From Portulaca oleracea (Eukaryota > Streptophyta > Magnoliopsida > Caryophyllales > Portulacaceae): 64,000 nt of DNA. The stretch is taken from contig CM055870.1 in the NCBI GenBank assembly GCA_029582165.1, forward strand, positions 53,661,213 through 53,725,212, written 5' to 3'. Position 1 is the first letter of the stretch. The number at the start of each line of letters is the position of its first letter. Of this stretch, positions 19,670-31,700 are shown piece by piece. The position numbers and the translations under genes are program-made. The notes under the pieces are model-generated. The model was not told the origin of the DNA and did no database searches. It saw only the letters and a list, made by a program, of their open reading frames with translations.

Positions 19670-22571
19670 GAGGAATGGTTTGTCATGGCGCACATTACTC
19701 ATGGACAAATAACACAGTGCAATCGAAAATAGACAGACTGTTTATAAATGAGGAATGGCAAATGGATATTGGATATACTTATGCCAGCTATTTGTCACAA
19801 TCTCTGTCAGACCACAAAGCCATCTACATCAACACCATTGATGAACCACGAGGGGAAACTTCATTTAAGTTTTGCGACATGTGGGCAGAGGACCCTCAAT
19901 TCACCCCAATCATCACTCGTTCTGCAGCCACTCAAATTAAGGGGACAAAACAATTCATCATGAGGAACGTCATCAGAGCAGCAACTAGAGAATTAAAACA
20001 CCTGAATCGAATGGAATACCACGATATTCATCAACAACAGAATGTGGCACGAGAGAAACTTCAAATTGCTCAAGAAGCTCTCACCTCAGACCCTCTGAAC
20101 ACCAACCTTCAAGAAGCAATAGATCTCTACATGGAGGAATACATCAAAATGATGAAATCAGCACATTCCTTGATTTCCCAACAATGCAAAGTTGAGCAAG
20201 CTGCACTAGGGGATACATGTTCCAAATTCTTCTTTGCAAGGATGAAGCAACGGAAGCTACAAAACACAATCTATACCATCAAGGATATAAATGGGAACAT
20301 GCAAGAAGGATACAGAGAGGTCGCCGATGTTATGGTCCGATTTTACAGAAACATGCTTGGACAGCAAACATATAGTAGAACTCACATTAGCCAGGAAATC
20401 ATCAAAAATGGCCCAACCCTCACAGTAGGCCAACAACTCAGGCTTTGCACCAGTTTCACTGAGAAAGACATCAAAGATGCTCTATTTTCCATCCCAAATC
20501 ACAAATCCCCAGGTCCAGATGGCATGTCCAGTGGGTTCTTCAAAAAAGCATGGCCTGTCATAGGAAACATGTTCTGTGATGCAGTGCTCGAATTTTTCAA
20601 GACGGGAAAGCTTCTGAAAGTTTTTAACTCCACCAAACTGGTGCTGATCCCTAAGATCGATTCTCCAACTGCTGCAACCGATTTCAGACCAATAGCTTGC
20701 TGCAATGTGATCTACAAAACCATATCCAAACTGGTTGCATCAAGAATAAAAGATGTCCTGCCTTACATTATCAATGAAAGTCAATCTGCGTTGGTACACG
20801 GTCGCGAACTTCTACACAATGTCTTAATGTGCCAGGAACTGGCAAGAGGTTTCCAAAGAACATCCTCACAATCTCGCTGCTTGCTCAAGATTGACTTACA
20901 AAAAGCTTTTGACACCGTCTATTGGGAATTCATTGAGGAAGTGCTAATTGGGTTGAACTTTCCCCCGGTCTTCACTGCATGGTTAAAGGAATGCATCTCA
21001 ACAACTACCTTTACCATAAATCTGAATGGGGAAAACCATGGGTTTTTCAAAGGAGGGCGAGGTCTCAGGCAGGGAGACCCAATATCACCTCTTCTATTTG
21101 TCATAACCATGGAATATCTTTCTCGGGGTTTTGATATAGCCTCCAAATGCAAGGGTTTCAAGTTCTATCCGAAATGCAAAAAAATGAGGCTAACACACCT
21201 GGTGTTTGCTGATGATTTGATGGTCTATGCGGCAGCAGATAAACACACAATGCAACTCCTGTCAGATACCCTCTCACACTTCTCAAGCACTGCTGGACTT
21301 CAAGCAAACTCTGCAAAATCTACAATCATGATCAACGGGGTTTCCACTCAGCAGAAACAAGAACTCCTACATCTCACAGGCTATAAAGAAGGTCAGTTTC
21401 CCCTGACTTATCTTGGAATGCCCATCACTTCGGGGAGGCTTAGCAAACTGGAATGTGCCAGACTGGTGGAGAAAATGACAAATAAAATCCATGTCTGGAA
21501 GATGGCTAATCTGTCTTATGCTGGTCGAGCTATGCTAATCCATATGGTTTTAATGGGACTGTACACTTTTTGGGCCAGCATCACAATACTCCCAAAACAA
21601 GCCATTCAAGAGGTCATGAAAATCTGTAGAAATTTCCTCTGGTCTGGGAATGCTATATACACACGTGCCCCACCCATTGCTTGGGATACCGTTTGTCTCC
21701 CCAAAGCTAAGGGAGGCCTCGGCTTTAAACATATGGAGCATTGGAACAACGCATTGATCGGCAAGCAAGTATGGGCGATTGCTCAAAATAAGCAAAGTCT
21801 TTGGGTTAAATGGGTGCATGAGAGATATGTGAAAAAATCGGACTGGTGGGAGTACAAACCACACACAGACTCATGCTGGTACATGAAAAAACTCTGCAAA
21901 GTTAAGGATAAGCTACATACCCTGCTCGATCATGACAAACCTTACAAGATCTCCAACGCATACCATGCTCTTGCAGGACAGAGAGGAAACTGGCCGTGGT
22001 CCCGATTTGTCTGGAATAGGCTCAACACACCGAGACACTCGTTTGTTGCTTGGCTTGCTATGCATGACAAACTTCCTGTCCGAACCAGACTGGCGGCTCA
22101 CTCCAACACACCGACGGATGTGAATTGTATTAAATGCAAACATAACGAGGAAACCACCCAGCATCTCCTCTATGATTGTGTTTACACCAAAGATATCATT
22201 GACCGCGTCTCCCAATGGTTGAATATGCCTTGCTCTAGCCCCAACATGCATTCATGGATCAAAAAACTCATGGGCTGGAAGACCACTAAACAAAGGAAGC
22301 AGATTGGCTTAGCTGCCGCAGCAAGCATTATATACAACGTTTGGAGGAGTAGAAACCTACAAATCTTCGAAAACATCAACATGGACGTTCCTAAATGTTT
22401 CTATATCATTAAAAGCTCCCTCAGAGACAGGATTCTGTATGTCACAAAACATAGCAAGCAGTTTGCAAACTGTATAGATTTTCTTGCTTAATATTCTCCA
22501 AATTTTTGTAATTGATTGATTGCCTCTTTTTGGGCCGTTTGGAATATATTTTTATCTTTCCAAAAAAAAAA
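19670..22571 (+). mobile_element. LINE-a: 5'-truncated L1 retrotransposon
   Basis: About 2.9 kb between two (TA)n tracts. It starts inside the endonuclease coding region and ends with a short 3'UTR and an A10 tail at 22562-22571. The target duplication cannot be resolved because both flanks are TA repeats. 5' truncation is typical of L1 target-primed insertion. Confidence 0.88.
19675..22491 (+). CDS. L1 ORF2 fragment: endonuclease end, reverse transcriptase, zf-RVT
   Basis: A single open frame of 938 residues without any stop. It opens in the last part of the EEP endonuclease (Y-S-W-T-N-N..S-K-I-D-R, then S-D-H-K near residue 45). The reverse transcriptase follows with S-P-G-P-D-G (about 280), F-R-P-I-A-C-C-N, K-I-D-L-Q-K-A-F-D, G-L-R-Q-G-D-P-I-S-P and the catalytic F-A-D-D box (about 515). 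The C-terminal zf-RVT has P-R-H-S-F-V-A-W-L and C-x2-C..H..C. The endonuclease N-terminus and ORF1 are missing, so the first Met is only the first in frame and the copy could not retrotranspose alone. The long intact frame suggests recent insertion. Confidence 0.9.
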   Translation: MVCHGAHYSWTNNTVQSKIDRLFINEEWQMDIGYTYASYLSQSLSDHKAIYINTIDEPRGETSFKFCDMWAEDPQFTPIITRSAATQIKGTKQFIMRNVIRAATRELKHLNRMEYHDIHQQQNVAREKLQIAQEALTSDPLNTNLQEAIDLYMEEYIKMMKSAHSLISQQCKVEQAALGDTCSKFFFARMKQRKLQNTIYTIKDINGNMQEGYREVADVMVRFYRNMLGQQTYSRTHISQEIIKNGPTLTVGQQLRLCTSFTEKDIKDALFSIPNHKSPGPDGMSSGFFKKAWPVIGNMFCDAVLEFFKTGKLLKVFNSTKLVLIPKIDSPTAATDFRPIACCNVIYKTISKLVASRIKDVLPYIINESQSALVHGRELLHNVLMCQELARGFQRTSSQSRCLLKIDLQKAFDTVYWEFIEEVLIGLNFPPVFTAWLKECISTTTFTINLNGENHGFFKGGRGLRQGDPISPLLFVITMEYLSRGFDIASKCKGFKFYPKCKKMRLTHLVFADDLMVYAAADKHTMQLLSDTLSHFSSTAGLQANSAKSTIMINGVSTQQKQELLHLTGYKEGQFPLTYLGMPITSGRLSKLECARLVEKMTNKIHVWKMANLSYAGRAMLIHMVLMGLYTFWASITILPKQAIQEVMKICRNFLWSGNAIYTRAPPIAWDTVCLPKAKGGLGFKHMEHWNNALIGKQVWAIAQNKQSLWVKWVHERYVKKSDWWEYKPHTDSCWYMKKLCKVKDKLHTLLDHDKPYKISNAYHALAGQRGNWPWSRFVWNRLNTPRHSFVAWLAMHDKLPVRTRLAAHSNTPTDVNCIKCKHNEETTQHLLYDCVYTKDIIDRVSQWLNMPCSSPNMHSWIKKLMGWKTTKQRKQIGLAAAASIIYNVWRSRNLQIFENINMDVPKCFYIIKSSLRDRILYVTKHSKQFANCIDFLA

Positions 22572-22674
22572 TATATATATATATATATATCAATATTTTT
22601 TTATTTTTTTTTGTAAAATATGTGAGTAATCATTAATCAGAAAAGAGAAGGCGTAAAAAGCCAAAGTACAATGT

Positions 22675-25600
22675 TTAAGCACACAATATTTCTATGTATT
22701 TTGAGTGTTTTTGAGTATTTCTAACAAGAAAAAGCGTCCTGTTCCTTAGATGATGTTTGTTGTTGAGATATACTTGCTCCGGGTTTATCTTGGTGTTCTT
22801 GAAGACACTGGAGTTTCGAGCCTGCCAAATGTTGTAGATGTAGGAAACAAAAATAGCGTAGGTGATTTGTTTCCGCTGTCTATCTCCTTTAAAGTTCAAT
22901 AGCTTCCTGCCCCACTCCTCCCATGTAGTCGCCCAGGGGAGATGAACCCAGTTAACAATATGATGTCTCACTTCAATAGCAAAAGTGCAGCTAAAGAAGA
23001 GATGGTCAATCGTTTCTTCATGATGGTTACACATAGGACAGGTAAGGGGGAGATTTGGAATGTGCAGTCTTGTCTTCACTCGGAGATTTCCATGCATGGC
23101 CAACCAAGAGCAAAAAGAATGTCGAGGATTGTTGTACTTGTTCCAAACCATCCTTGCCCATTGCCATCTTGTATCATCCCCAGTTAAAACTTTGTATCCT
23201 TCCTTTACTGCATATTGGGTTTGGGTGCTGACTATTCCTTTGATGTGTTCCTTTACTGCACATAGTTTCTTAAAGTACCAACACATGTCCCCCTTGGGTT
23301 TGTAATCCCACCAATCTCGGCTCTTGATGTAGCGTTCATGGATCCATTTTACCCAGAGGCTTTCTTTATGGCCAGCAATGGCCATTATTTGCTTTGTGAC
23401 CAGTGCAATATTCCAGTATTTGAGGTTTTTTATGCCTAGTCCCCCACAGGCTTTGGATTTACACATTGTATGTCAGTTAATGGGTGGAGCCTTTGCAAAG
23501 GTGTCATCAGCTCCCCAAAGAAAATTTCGGCAGAGTTTGATGATTTGGTCAATGACATGTTGTGGAATGATCATCATCGAGGCCCAAAAAGTGAACGTAC
23601 CTATAATGACAGTGTTTATAAGAACCACTCGACCCGCATAAGAGATGTTGCTCGTCCTCCAGCTTCTGATTCTCGCTGTGATTTTTTCAACCAGTCTCTG
23701 GCAATCCATTTTGCTCAATCGACCATCTGTGATTGGCATTCCCAAGTAGTAGAAGGGTATATTGCCATCTTCAAAACCTGTTATTTGCTTGATTTCATTT
23801 TTGATCTAATGGGGCACTCCATTAATCATAACAGTTGACTTGCTTGCATTTGAAGTGAGGCCCGAGGTGTGCTGGAAATGATGCAGTGTATCCATGATCA
23901 TTTGGATTGTGATTGTGTCCGCTGCACTGAAAATCATTAAATCATTGGCAAAAATGAGGTGAGTGAGCTTTAGGTCCTTACAACGCGGGAAGAATTTGAA
24001 ATTGTTGTTTTGCGAAGTCATAGCCAAGCTCCTGGAGAGGTATTCCATAGATAAGACAAAAAGGAGAGGTGAGATGGGATCGCCCTGACGAAGACCCCTT
24101 GCTCCCTTGAAGTATCCATAAGTGCCCCCATTAATCTGGACAGTATAAGCTGGTGTAGAGATGCAGCTGATGATCCATTCAATGTACTGAGGAGGAAATT
24201 TATAGCCAAGGAGAATTTCCTTTATAAAATCTCATTGGACGCTGTCAAAAGCTTTCCTCAGATCTATCTTGAAGATGCATTTTGATTGAGTGAGTTTTCT
24301 GCGAAAACCACGACTTAGCTCATGGCACATGAGTACATTGTGGAGCAATTCTCTCCCAGGGATGAAAGCAGTTTCGCTTTCATCAACCAGGTGTGTGAGA
24401 ACAGCTCAAAGTCTTGAAGCAATCAATTTGGAGGCAGTTTTGTAAAATGTATTGCAACAAGCTATTGGTCTGAAATCTGCAGCAGATGTGGGGTTCTCAA
24501 TCTTGGGAATGAGAGTAATGATTGTTGAGTTCAGAGCAGGTAGCATCTTTCCATTAGCAAAGAATTCTTTGATCGCCTCACAGAATATGCCTTCGGTTTG
24601 GGTCCAAGTGTGTTTGAAAAAACCACTGGAGTATCCATCTGGCCCTGGGGATTTGATGTTTGGGATAGAAAAGAGGGCTTCTTTAATTTCCTGATTTGTG
24701 AAAGGTGCACATAGTTGAGCCTGTTGTTGAATGGAGAGCACTGGGCCATTCTGAATGTTGCACTGATTGATGGGGTGTCTTTGACCTTGATTCGTTCCCA
24801 AAAGTTTCTGGTAACAATTTGCAAGATAGTTCCCCACATTGTCAAAACCTGTTATAGTTGTCCCATCTTGATCTGTCAAGGTATGAACAGTGGCTGCTAG
24901 TTTCCTCCTTTTCGTTTTGCTGAAAAAATATTTAGAGCATATATCACCAAATGCATTTGCTTCTATCTTGCATTGCTGAGAAATCAATTTTTGGGTAGAT
25001 CCAAGAATAACCCTGTATTTATTCTTTGCTGCTGTTTCCTAGAAGCTGTTGACTGGTAGGGTTTGAAATCAACTGATCCTGAATGGCTATGAGCTCTTTT
25101 CTGGCATTCTCACTTTGATGGTGGATGTCACTAAACTTTCTACGGTTCAGGGTCTTTAAAACCGGTTTGAGTGATTTCAGGAGGTGGTAGATTGAGTGCA
25201 TGTGGGATCCCCTCCTCCTTTCATTGATTGCAATATCGATAAAACTTGCAAAATTTGTGTCATTCACCCACATATCACAGAAGCGAAATCTTGTGCTTGG
25301 CCGTGGACCATCTATGAGCTCAAGACAAATCGGTTTATGATCGGAATGAATCTGTTGAAGATAGGTTCCAACCATGTACCCAATGGCCATCAGCCAATCT
25401 TCATTATAAAAAACTCTGTCAATCTTCGATTGGACATGGCCATTGGACCAAGAGTATGTAGCTCCTTGGCAATTTAGCTCTGTGAGTTGGAAAAAATCCA
25501 AGCAGTTCTGGAAATCAATTGTTTCAAAATGATTTATTGCCGTACCATTTATTCTATCACTGTCATGGAGGACAGAATTAAAATCTCCAAGAACACACCA

Positions 25601-26002
25601 TGCTGCATCCATATTGTGTGAAATATGTTTCAGATTGTCCCATAGACTAACTCTCTCTTCAATTCTATTAAAACCATATACAAAAGTGTAGTAGGCCTGT
25701 ATATTTGTGTTGTAGTCTGTAATATGACAGTGGATGGATTGTTCATCTTTGTGAATCAAATGAACAGCAACTTTATTTTCCTTCCAAGCAAGATATATTC
25801 GACCTCCTCTATGAGTATCAAAATTATTGCAGGATGCCCAAGTATTGAACATACCTTTAGACAGAACGGCTTCCTTCTCTGGTTTGATTTTAGTTTCTAG
25901 TAAGCAGACAATGCTCGCTTTTGTGTCCCGCAAGAAGATCTTGATATCTTCTTGCTTTAAGGGGTCATTGAGACCCCTTATGTTCCATGTGATAATCTTC
26001 AT
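22675..26002 (-). pseudogene. LINE-b ORF2, inactivated
   Basis: It starts M-K-I-I-T-W-N-I-R-G-L-N-D-P at 26002 with a complete endonuclease domain (L-L-E-T-K, G-D-F-N-S-V, S-D-H-K). A stop occurs at about 25019. The RT is scattered over several frames (24987-24406, 24209-23806, 23745-23473) and the zf-RVT C-terminus lies at 23466-22675. The catalytic box reads F-A-N-D-L instead of F-A-D-D-L (about 23940-23955), so the first catalytic Asp is changed. At least three frame breaks and this substitution make it dead. Confidence 0.9.
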
Positions 26003-27246
26003 TTGGAGGTAGGATCTGAGGAGCTTCCACCCTCCTCTTCTATTTCCCCTGTTGTTTGTGCATTCTCATATGCGTCTTCAGCAAACAGTTCCTCGTTTCC
26101 TTCCAGGACTTGGAATGGATTTGCTGTTGAAGGGTTGTATGTGCACTGATTTGTTGTTGGACGCTTTGAATTGTCTCTCCGAGGAGATGTAACCTTTATG
26201 AAGCCTTCATCATCAACTACCCGATCTTTAATTTTGATTCTCCATTCCTGAGTTGGTTTACTCTGCTGTGATTGATCTGGGTGGGTCTTTTTGACAAAAG
26301 CCTTTAACTTCTTCTTACAGTCTGGTTCTGTATGTCCCAGCATTTGACAAAAACCACAGGTAGTTGGTTTCCATTCATATGCCACAGGTTGTGTTATCAC
26401 CACATCTTCCTCATTGACATATTTTATCTCCTGTGGGAAATGGCCATCCAATTTCACCTCTACCAATATACAAGCGTATGTGAGGTTTGTGTGATCCTTT
26501 GTGGCTTTATCTGTCTTTATGGGTATGCCAATTAGACTTGCCAGCCTGCTGAGATTTGGTGTGCTCCAGTATTGAATATCCAGATGATGAAACTTAATCC
26601 AGATTGGTAGAGTCTGGATATCCTCCATGTTGATTGTTCTTGAAGGATTCCAAGGCTTGACTACAAAAGGCTTATTATCGAAAAAATAGATACCCCTTTT
26701 GAGTACCTCATTTTTATCAGCCTCTACATTGAATCGCACCAGAAAGACTCCCCTTCTCACTGCTGCAATCTTGCTCAGCTCATATTGAGACCAAATCCTC
26801 TTGATAAAACCTTCTATAATTGGAAAAGGGGGATTCGCCCCTACCACTCGGCAAAGAACAGAAGTTTTCCAGAATTCAATTTCTTTTTGAACATGCACTT
26901 TGTCGATTTTTGCAATTGGTGATCCCTCAATTACATTTGCTTCTATAAATTCAAGGTTACTGCCCTCGTCCGGATCTAGAAGAGAAGCAAACGTTGTTGT
27001 TTTCCTATGTTTTTGAGGATCAGTAGTAGAATTAGTTACCTCTTGTGCTCGATCCGATTGTTGGCTGGAAATAACATCAGCTTTCGAATTGGTTGTCGGA
27101 GATCCATTTCTGGGTGTAGCAGTGATGGTGTTCTCGTTTGGGTCGGTTTCGTTTTTCTCCAGGAACTTGCTCGGAGTTCCCATCGTCAGCGTCTTGGGTT
27201 GGTGGCGGTTGCTGGTCTTCCTGGTCTTTGCCATGGCGAGAGCCAA
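25999..27246 (-). CDS. LINE-b ORF1, DUF4283 + CCHC zinc knuckle, 415 aa
   Basis: The frame is intact. A Ser/Thr-rich N-terminus precedes a DUF4283-type domain (about 115-270; F-W-K-T-S-V-L-C-R-V-V-G-A-N-P-P-F-P-I-I-E-G-F and V-V-K-P-W-N-P). A CCHC knuckle C-G-F-C-Q-M-L-G-H-T-E-P-D-C follows, then an acidic tail. Plant L1 ORF1 proteins of this type act as RNA-binding chaperones in the retrotransposition RNP. The start could be at 27246 (M-A-L-A-M-A-K) or four codons later (M-A-K-T-R-K), which matches LINE-c. Its stop overlaps the ORF2 start as ATGA. Confidence 0.85.
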   Translation of the reverse strand: MALAMAKTRKTSNRHQPKTLTMGTPSKFLEKNETDPNENTITATPRNGSPTTNSKADVISSQQSDRAQEVTNSTTDPQKHRKTTTFASLLDPDEGSNLEFIEANVIEGSPIAKIDKVHVQKEIEFWKTSVLCRVVGANPPFPIIEGFIKRIWSQYELSKIAAVRRGVFLVRFNVEADKNEVLKRGIYFFDNKPFVVKPWNPSRTINMEDIQTLPIWIKFHHLDIQYWSTPNLSRLASLIGIPIKTDKATKDHTNLTYACILVEVKLDGHFPQEIKYVNEEDVVITQPVAYEWKPTTCGFCQMLGHTEPDCKKKLKAFVKKTHPDQSQQSKPTQEWRIKIKDRVVDDEGFIKVTSPRRDNSKRPTTNQCTYNPSTANPFQVLEGNEELFAEDAYENAQTTGEIEEEGGSSSDPTSK

Positions 27247-27323
27247 GGGCCCTAGATTCAGGATACCAGATCTTGCCGGAAATCGCCTGCCTCTCGCCTA
27301 GAGAGAGAAAACTGCGTTTTAAA

Positions 27324-27347
27324 ATATATATATATATATATATATAT
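27324..27347. repeat. (TA)n tract between head-to-head LINEs
   Basis: About 12 TA units separate the 5' ends of LINE-b and LINE-c. The same tract type flanks LINE-a and the 3' end of LINE-c. Confidence 0.88.
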
Positions 27348-27443
27348 TGGAAATTTCTCTCTCTTAGACTGCCTCTCTCTCTTAGGCGATTTTCGGCAGC
27401 CACATTCAGGCAGCCACCTGAGTCCAGGGCTTTAGCCCTAGCC

Positions 27444-28702
27444 ATGGCGAAGACTCGGAAGGCCAAGCAGGCAAGAGCCAAGACGCCGACCAAGGCTCAG
27501 ACGAGTCCTCCGGCGACAGCAGTACTAAAGGAGAGTACAAAATCTGAACTTCATCGACATTCAAATTCAGGCCCAGACGATTTGGCCGATCAGAATTCCG
27601 ATCAAGAGCAAAGTAAGCAAAAATCCATCAGTACTCCTCAAGATCGGAATGCAGCTCAACAAAAAGGATCAAACAAATCATATCCAAATCCAGTAGAAAC
27701 GAAGGACCTTCCATCAGCACCTTCTTATGCATCTTTGGTCGATCCAGATGAAGGCACTGCTCTAGAATTCAAGGAAGCAGAAATAGTAGATGGAGTGCCT
27801 ATAGCAAGGGTCGAGAAAATTGAAGTGCAAAATGAAGTGGAATTCTGGAAAACATCCATAATTTGCTGTGTGATTGGAGCTAATCCACCTTTCCCGATTA
27901 TTGAAGGATTCCTCAGGCGAATTTGGGGGCGTTACAGCATCAACAAAATCGCATCTATTAGAAAGGGCTTGTTCTTGGTCAGATTCGACAATGAAGAGCA
28001 TCACAAAGAGGTACTAAATCAGGGAATTTTCTTTTTTGATAACAAACCCCTAATTGTGAAACCTTGGAACCCTACCCAAAGAATCGATATGGATGAAATC
28101 AAGACTCTACCAATTTGGGTCAAATTTCCTCAGCTTGATATTCAATATTGGAGCACAAAAACTCTGGGAAGATTATCCAGTCTGTTGGGAATGCCTATCA
28201 AAACCGACAAAGCAACTAGGGACAGAACACACCTAAGTGCAGCTAGAGTTCTGATTGAGGTTAGACTGGATGGAAACCTACCTGATGAGATCAAATTCCT
28301 AAATGAACATGATGTCATTGTATCTCAGAAGGTAGAATATGATTGGAAGCCAACCAAATGCTCAAACTGTCATATGATGGGGCACATGACTGGGGAATGC
28401 AAGAAGAATAAGGATCACAAACCTCAGAGAAAGGAGCAGAGACAAGTATGGAGATCAAACAGAAACCTAAAAGAGAGGTGGATGGAAATGGTTTTATTAG
28501 GCCAACAAAGACTGAAATACGGCAACAAAAGAGCACAGAAACACCTTGCAGAGGGCAGACCCCAACCATAAACAGATTCAATGCTCTAATATTGGAGGAG
28601 GAGGATCACGAAGATGTAAATCAAGAAATATCAGTGCACGAAGGGGATGATGGTAATGAAGAGGATGAAAGTTCCTCTGGGTTTGATATAGATCCGCAAT
28701 GA
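27444..28702 (+). pseudogene. LINE-c ORF1, DUF4283 + CCHC knuckle, one frameshift
   Basis: It starts M-A-K-T-R-K-A-K-Q-A-R. The DUF4283 region (F-W-K-T-S-I-I-C-C-V-I-G-A-N-P-P-F-P-I-I-E-G-F) and the knuckle C-S-N-C-H-M-M-G-H-M-T-G-E-C are intact. Near 28445-28460 the frame slips: one frame ends at 28571, while the natural acidic C-terminus (I-N-R-F-N-A-L, D-I-D-P-Q) continues in another frame to the TGA at 28700-28702. That stop overlaps the ORF2 ATG as ATGA. Confidence 0.85.
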
Positions 28703-31700
28703 AGTTCATCATATGGAATGTGAGGGGTCTCAACGACCCTAGAAAGCAAGAAGATGTGATGTTCTTCTTGCAAGATCAACAACCTACTGTGGTTTGTTTA
28801 CTTGAGACTAAGGTGAAGGCCCATAATGAATCAATGCTATCTCGAGGTATGTTCAACTCATGGACTTCAGTAAATAATTTCCATCATCATTCAGGAGGTA
28901 GAATCTATCTTGCCTGGCGTCACAACAAAGTGCATGTGCAATTGATTCAAGCAGATGCCCAATATATCCATGTTCAGATACATGATTTCAGTTCAAATAC
29001 AAAAATTTTATACACTTTTGTATATGGCTTTAATCGAATGGAAGAAAGACTAAGTCTCTGGGATAACCTAAGACTCATAGCTGATTGTGTAGATGGAGCT
29101 TGGTGTGTTTTAGGAGACTTCAACTCCATTTTACATGAAGAAGACAGAATCAACGGGACTCCTGTGCATAATTTCGAAACTCGAGATTTCCAAGATTGCC
29201 TTGATCACTGTCGATTAACAGAGCTGAACTGTCAAGGTTCAACTCACTCATGGTCCAATGGTCATGTACAGTCCAAAATTGATAAGGTCTTTCACAGTGA
29301 GGATTGGGTTCTTGCTGCTGATTTGGTGAAAGGGACTTATCTTCCTCAAAGCCTCTCTGATCACAAACCTGTCTTAATGGAATTTTTGGAAAGTCCAAAA
29401 AATAAAGCTTGCTTCCGGTTCTGGGATATGTGGGTAACAAACCCAAGTTTTGATGTCATTATCGAGCATGCTGTAAATAATGTCAGACCTGGCTCTCCAA
29501 TGCATGCTCTCTATCACTTGCAAAAATCAATTAAACATGTTCTCAAAGAACTCAACAGGCGCAAGTACGCTGACATTCATCAACAATGCAAAATAGCGAG
29601 GGAAAATCTCCTGAATATTCAAAATTCCCTTATGACTGCCCCAAACTGTCAGCAAATCCAAAGGGATGAAACAGAAGCCAAGGAACACTACAGACTCATC
29701 CTCAAATCTGTGCAACAGATTATATCACAGCAAATCAAGATAGATAGTAGCGTTTATGGAGATACCTGCTCTGCTTTCTTTTTTAGCAAGATGAAGAGGA
29801 GGAAAAAAACTTCAACCGTACACTCACTATCAGATCAGAATGGTCAAATTATTGAGGGGTTCCAAAATGTTGGTGATCACCTGGCAAATTTTTCAAATCC
29901 CTCCTGGCTGAGAGATCCACTTGCAATCGTCAAATTGATCAAAACATCATTAACCAAGGCCCCACATTGTCATACCCTCAGCAGATCCATATGTGTAATT
30001 CTTTCAGTATGAGAGATATCAAAGAAACAGTGTTCTCGATCCCGAATACCAAATCTCCAGGACCTGATGGGTTTTCAAGTGGTTTTTACAAATATGCCTG
30101 GCCTCAAGTGGAAGACTTGTTCTGCGCAGCAATTACTGAATTTTTTGAGACAAGAAGGATGCTACCAGCCTTGAACTCTACTATCCTTGCTCTCATTCCA
30201 AAGACAAAAAATCCAGTTACAGCTGCAGATTTCAGGCCAATATCTTGCTGCAACACAATATACAAGACAGCATCAAAATTGATTGCGTCAAGATTAAAGG
30301 CAGTCCTCCCACATCTAATCAATGAAAGTCAAACGGCATTCATTCCTGGGAGAGAAATGATTCACAATATCCTAATGTGCCATGAGCTCTCCAGAGGTTT
30401 TTGCAGGAAAATCACCAGCTCCAAATGCATTTTCAAAATTGATCTGCGAAAGGCTTTTGACAGTGTAAAATGGGATTTATTCAAGAAATACTGCAAGGCT
30501 ACAAATTTCCCCCACAATTCGTTGAATGGATCATGAGCTGCATCACTACAACCTCTTATACAGTTCAGATCAATGGAAGCACTCATGGATATTTCAAAGG
30601 AACCCAAGGATTACGCCAAGGTGATCCGATATCCCCACTCATCTTTGTCCTTACCATGGAATATCTCTCGAGGAGCCTGACAACAACAGTAAAAGATACC
30701 AGATTCAAATTCTTCCCGCGATGTAAGAAATTAAATATTACACATCTCATTTTTGCGGATGATTTGATGATCTTCTCAGCAGCAGATCCTTATAGTGTTC
30801 AAAAAATCGTTGAAACACTATCTCATTTCTCTCAAGTCTCTGGACTTTGTGCAAATGCCAATAAATCGAAGGTCATGATAAGTGGAACGTCACAATCCAT
30901 AAGAGAGCAGATCCTAAGGATCACAAATTTTGAAGAAGGAAATCTCCCTTTTTACTATCTTGGAGTACCGATTACTGATGGACGGTTGAGCAAGATGGAT
31001 TGCCAAAAACTGGTTGATAAAATCACAGCTAGGATCAAATCATGGAGTACCGCAAATATTTCTTATGCTGGTCGAGTGACTCTCATCAACACAGTTATTA
31101 TGGGCGCATTTTCTTACTGGGCCTCTATTTTGATCATCCCTCAGTATGTCATTGACCAGATCACAAGGAACTGCCGCAATTTTCTTTGGGGAGCCGATAT
31201 CCACTACTCAAAGACTCCCCCTATCAGTTGGGCTACGGTCTGTAAGCCAAAATCATGTGGGGGACTAGGCATAAAAGATTTGAAGACCTGGAACACAGCC
31301 TTGATTGCCAAGCAAACTATGTGAATCACCGAACAAAAAGAAAGTCTTTGGGTCAAATGGATCCACGAAAGATACATCAAAAGCCGCGATTGGTGGACTT
31401 ACCAACCGAAAGGGGATACGTGTTGGTATTTCAAGAAACTCTGCAATGTCAAAGAGCAACTTAAAGAGGCAAATGTCCCCCCTATCACATTACTCAGTGA
31501 AAATGGGTTACAAAGTACTGGCAAGAGAAAATGTCAAATGGCCATGGGCAAGGATGGTATGGAACAAACACAACACGCCAAGACACTCGTTCTGTGCATG
31601 GATGGCAATACATGGAAGACTTCAAGTGAAAACCAGGTTACACAACACCACCATTCAACCTATTTGCCCCATGTGTAATAATCATGAAGAGACAATAGAC

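Larger units (their letters stand above)
22572..27323 (-). mobile_element. LINE-b: near full-length L1, degenerate
   Basis: About 4.7 kb on the minus strand. The tail is the T-rich run at 22595-22613, followed by the C-terminus of ORF2; ORF1 starts at 27246 and the 5'UTR ends near 27320, at the (TA)n separating it head-to-head from LINE-c. Gene order is 5'UTR, ORF1 (DUF4283, zinc knuckle), ORF2 (endonuclease, RT, zf-RVT). Confidence 0.9.
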
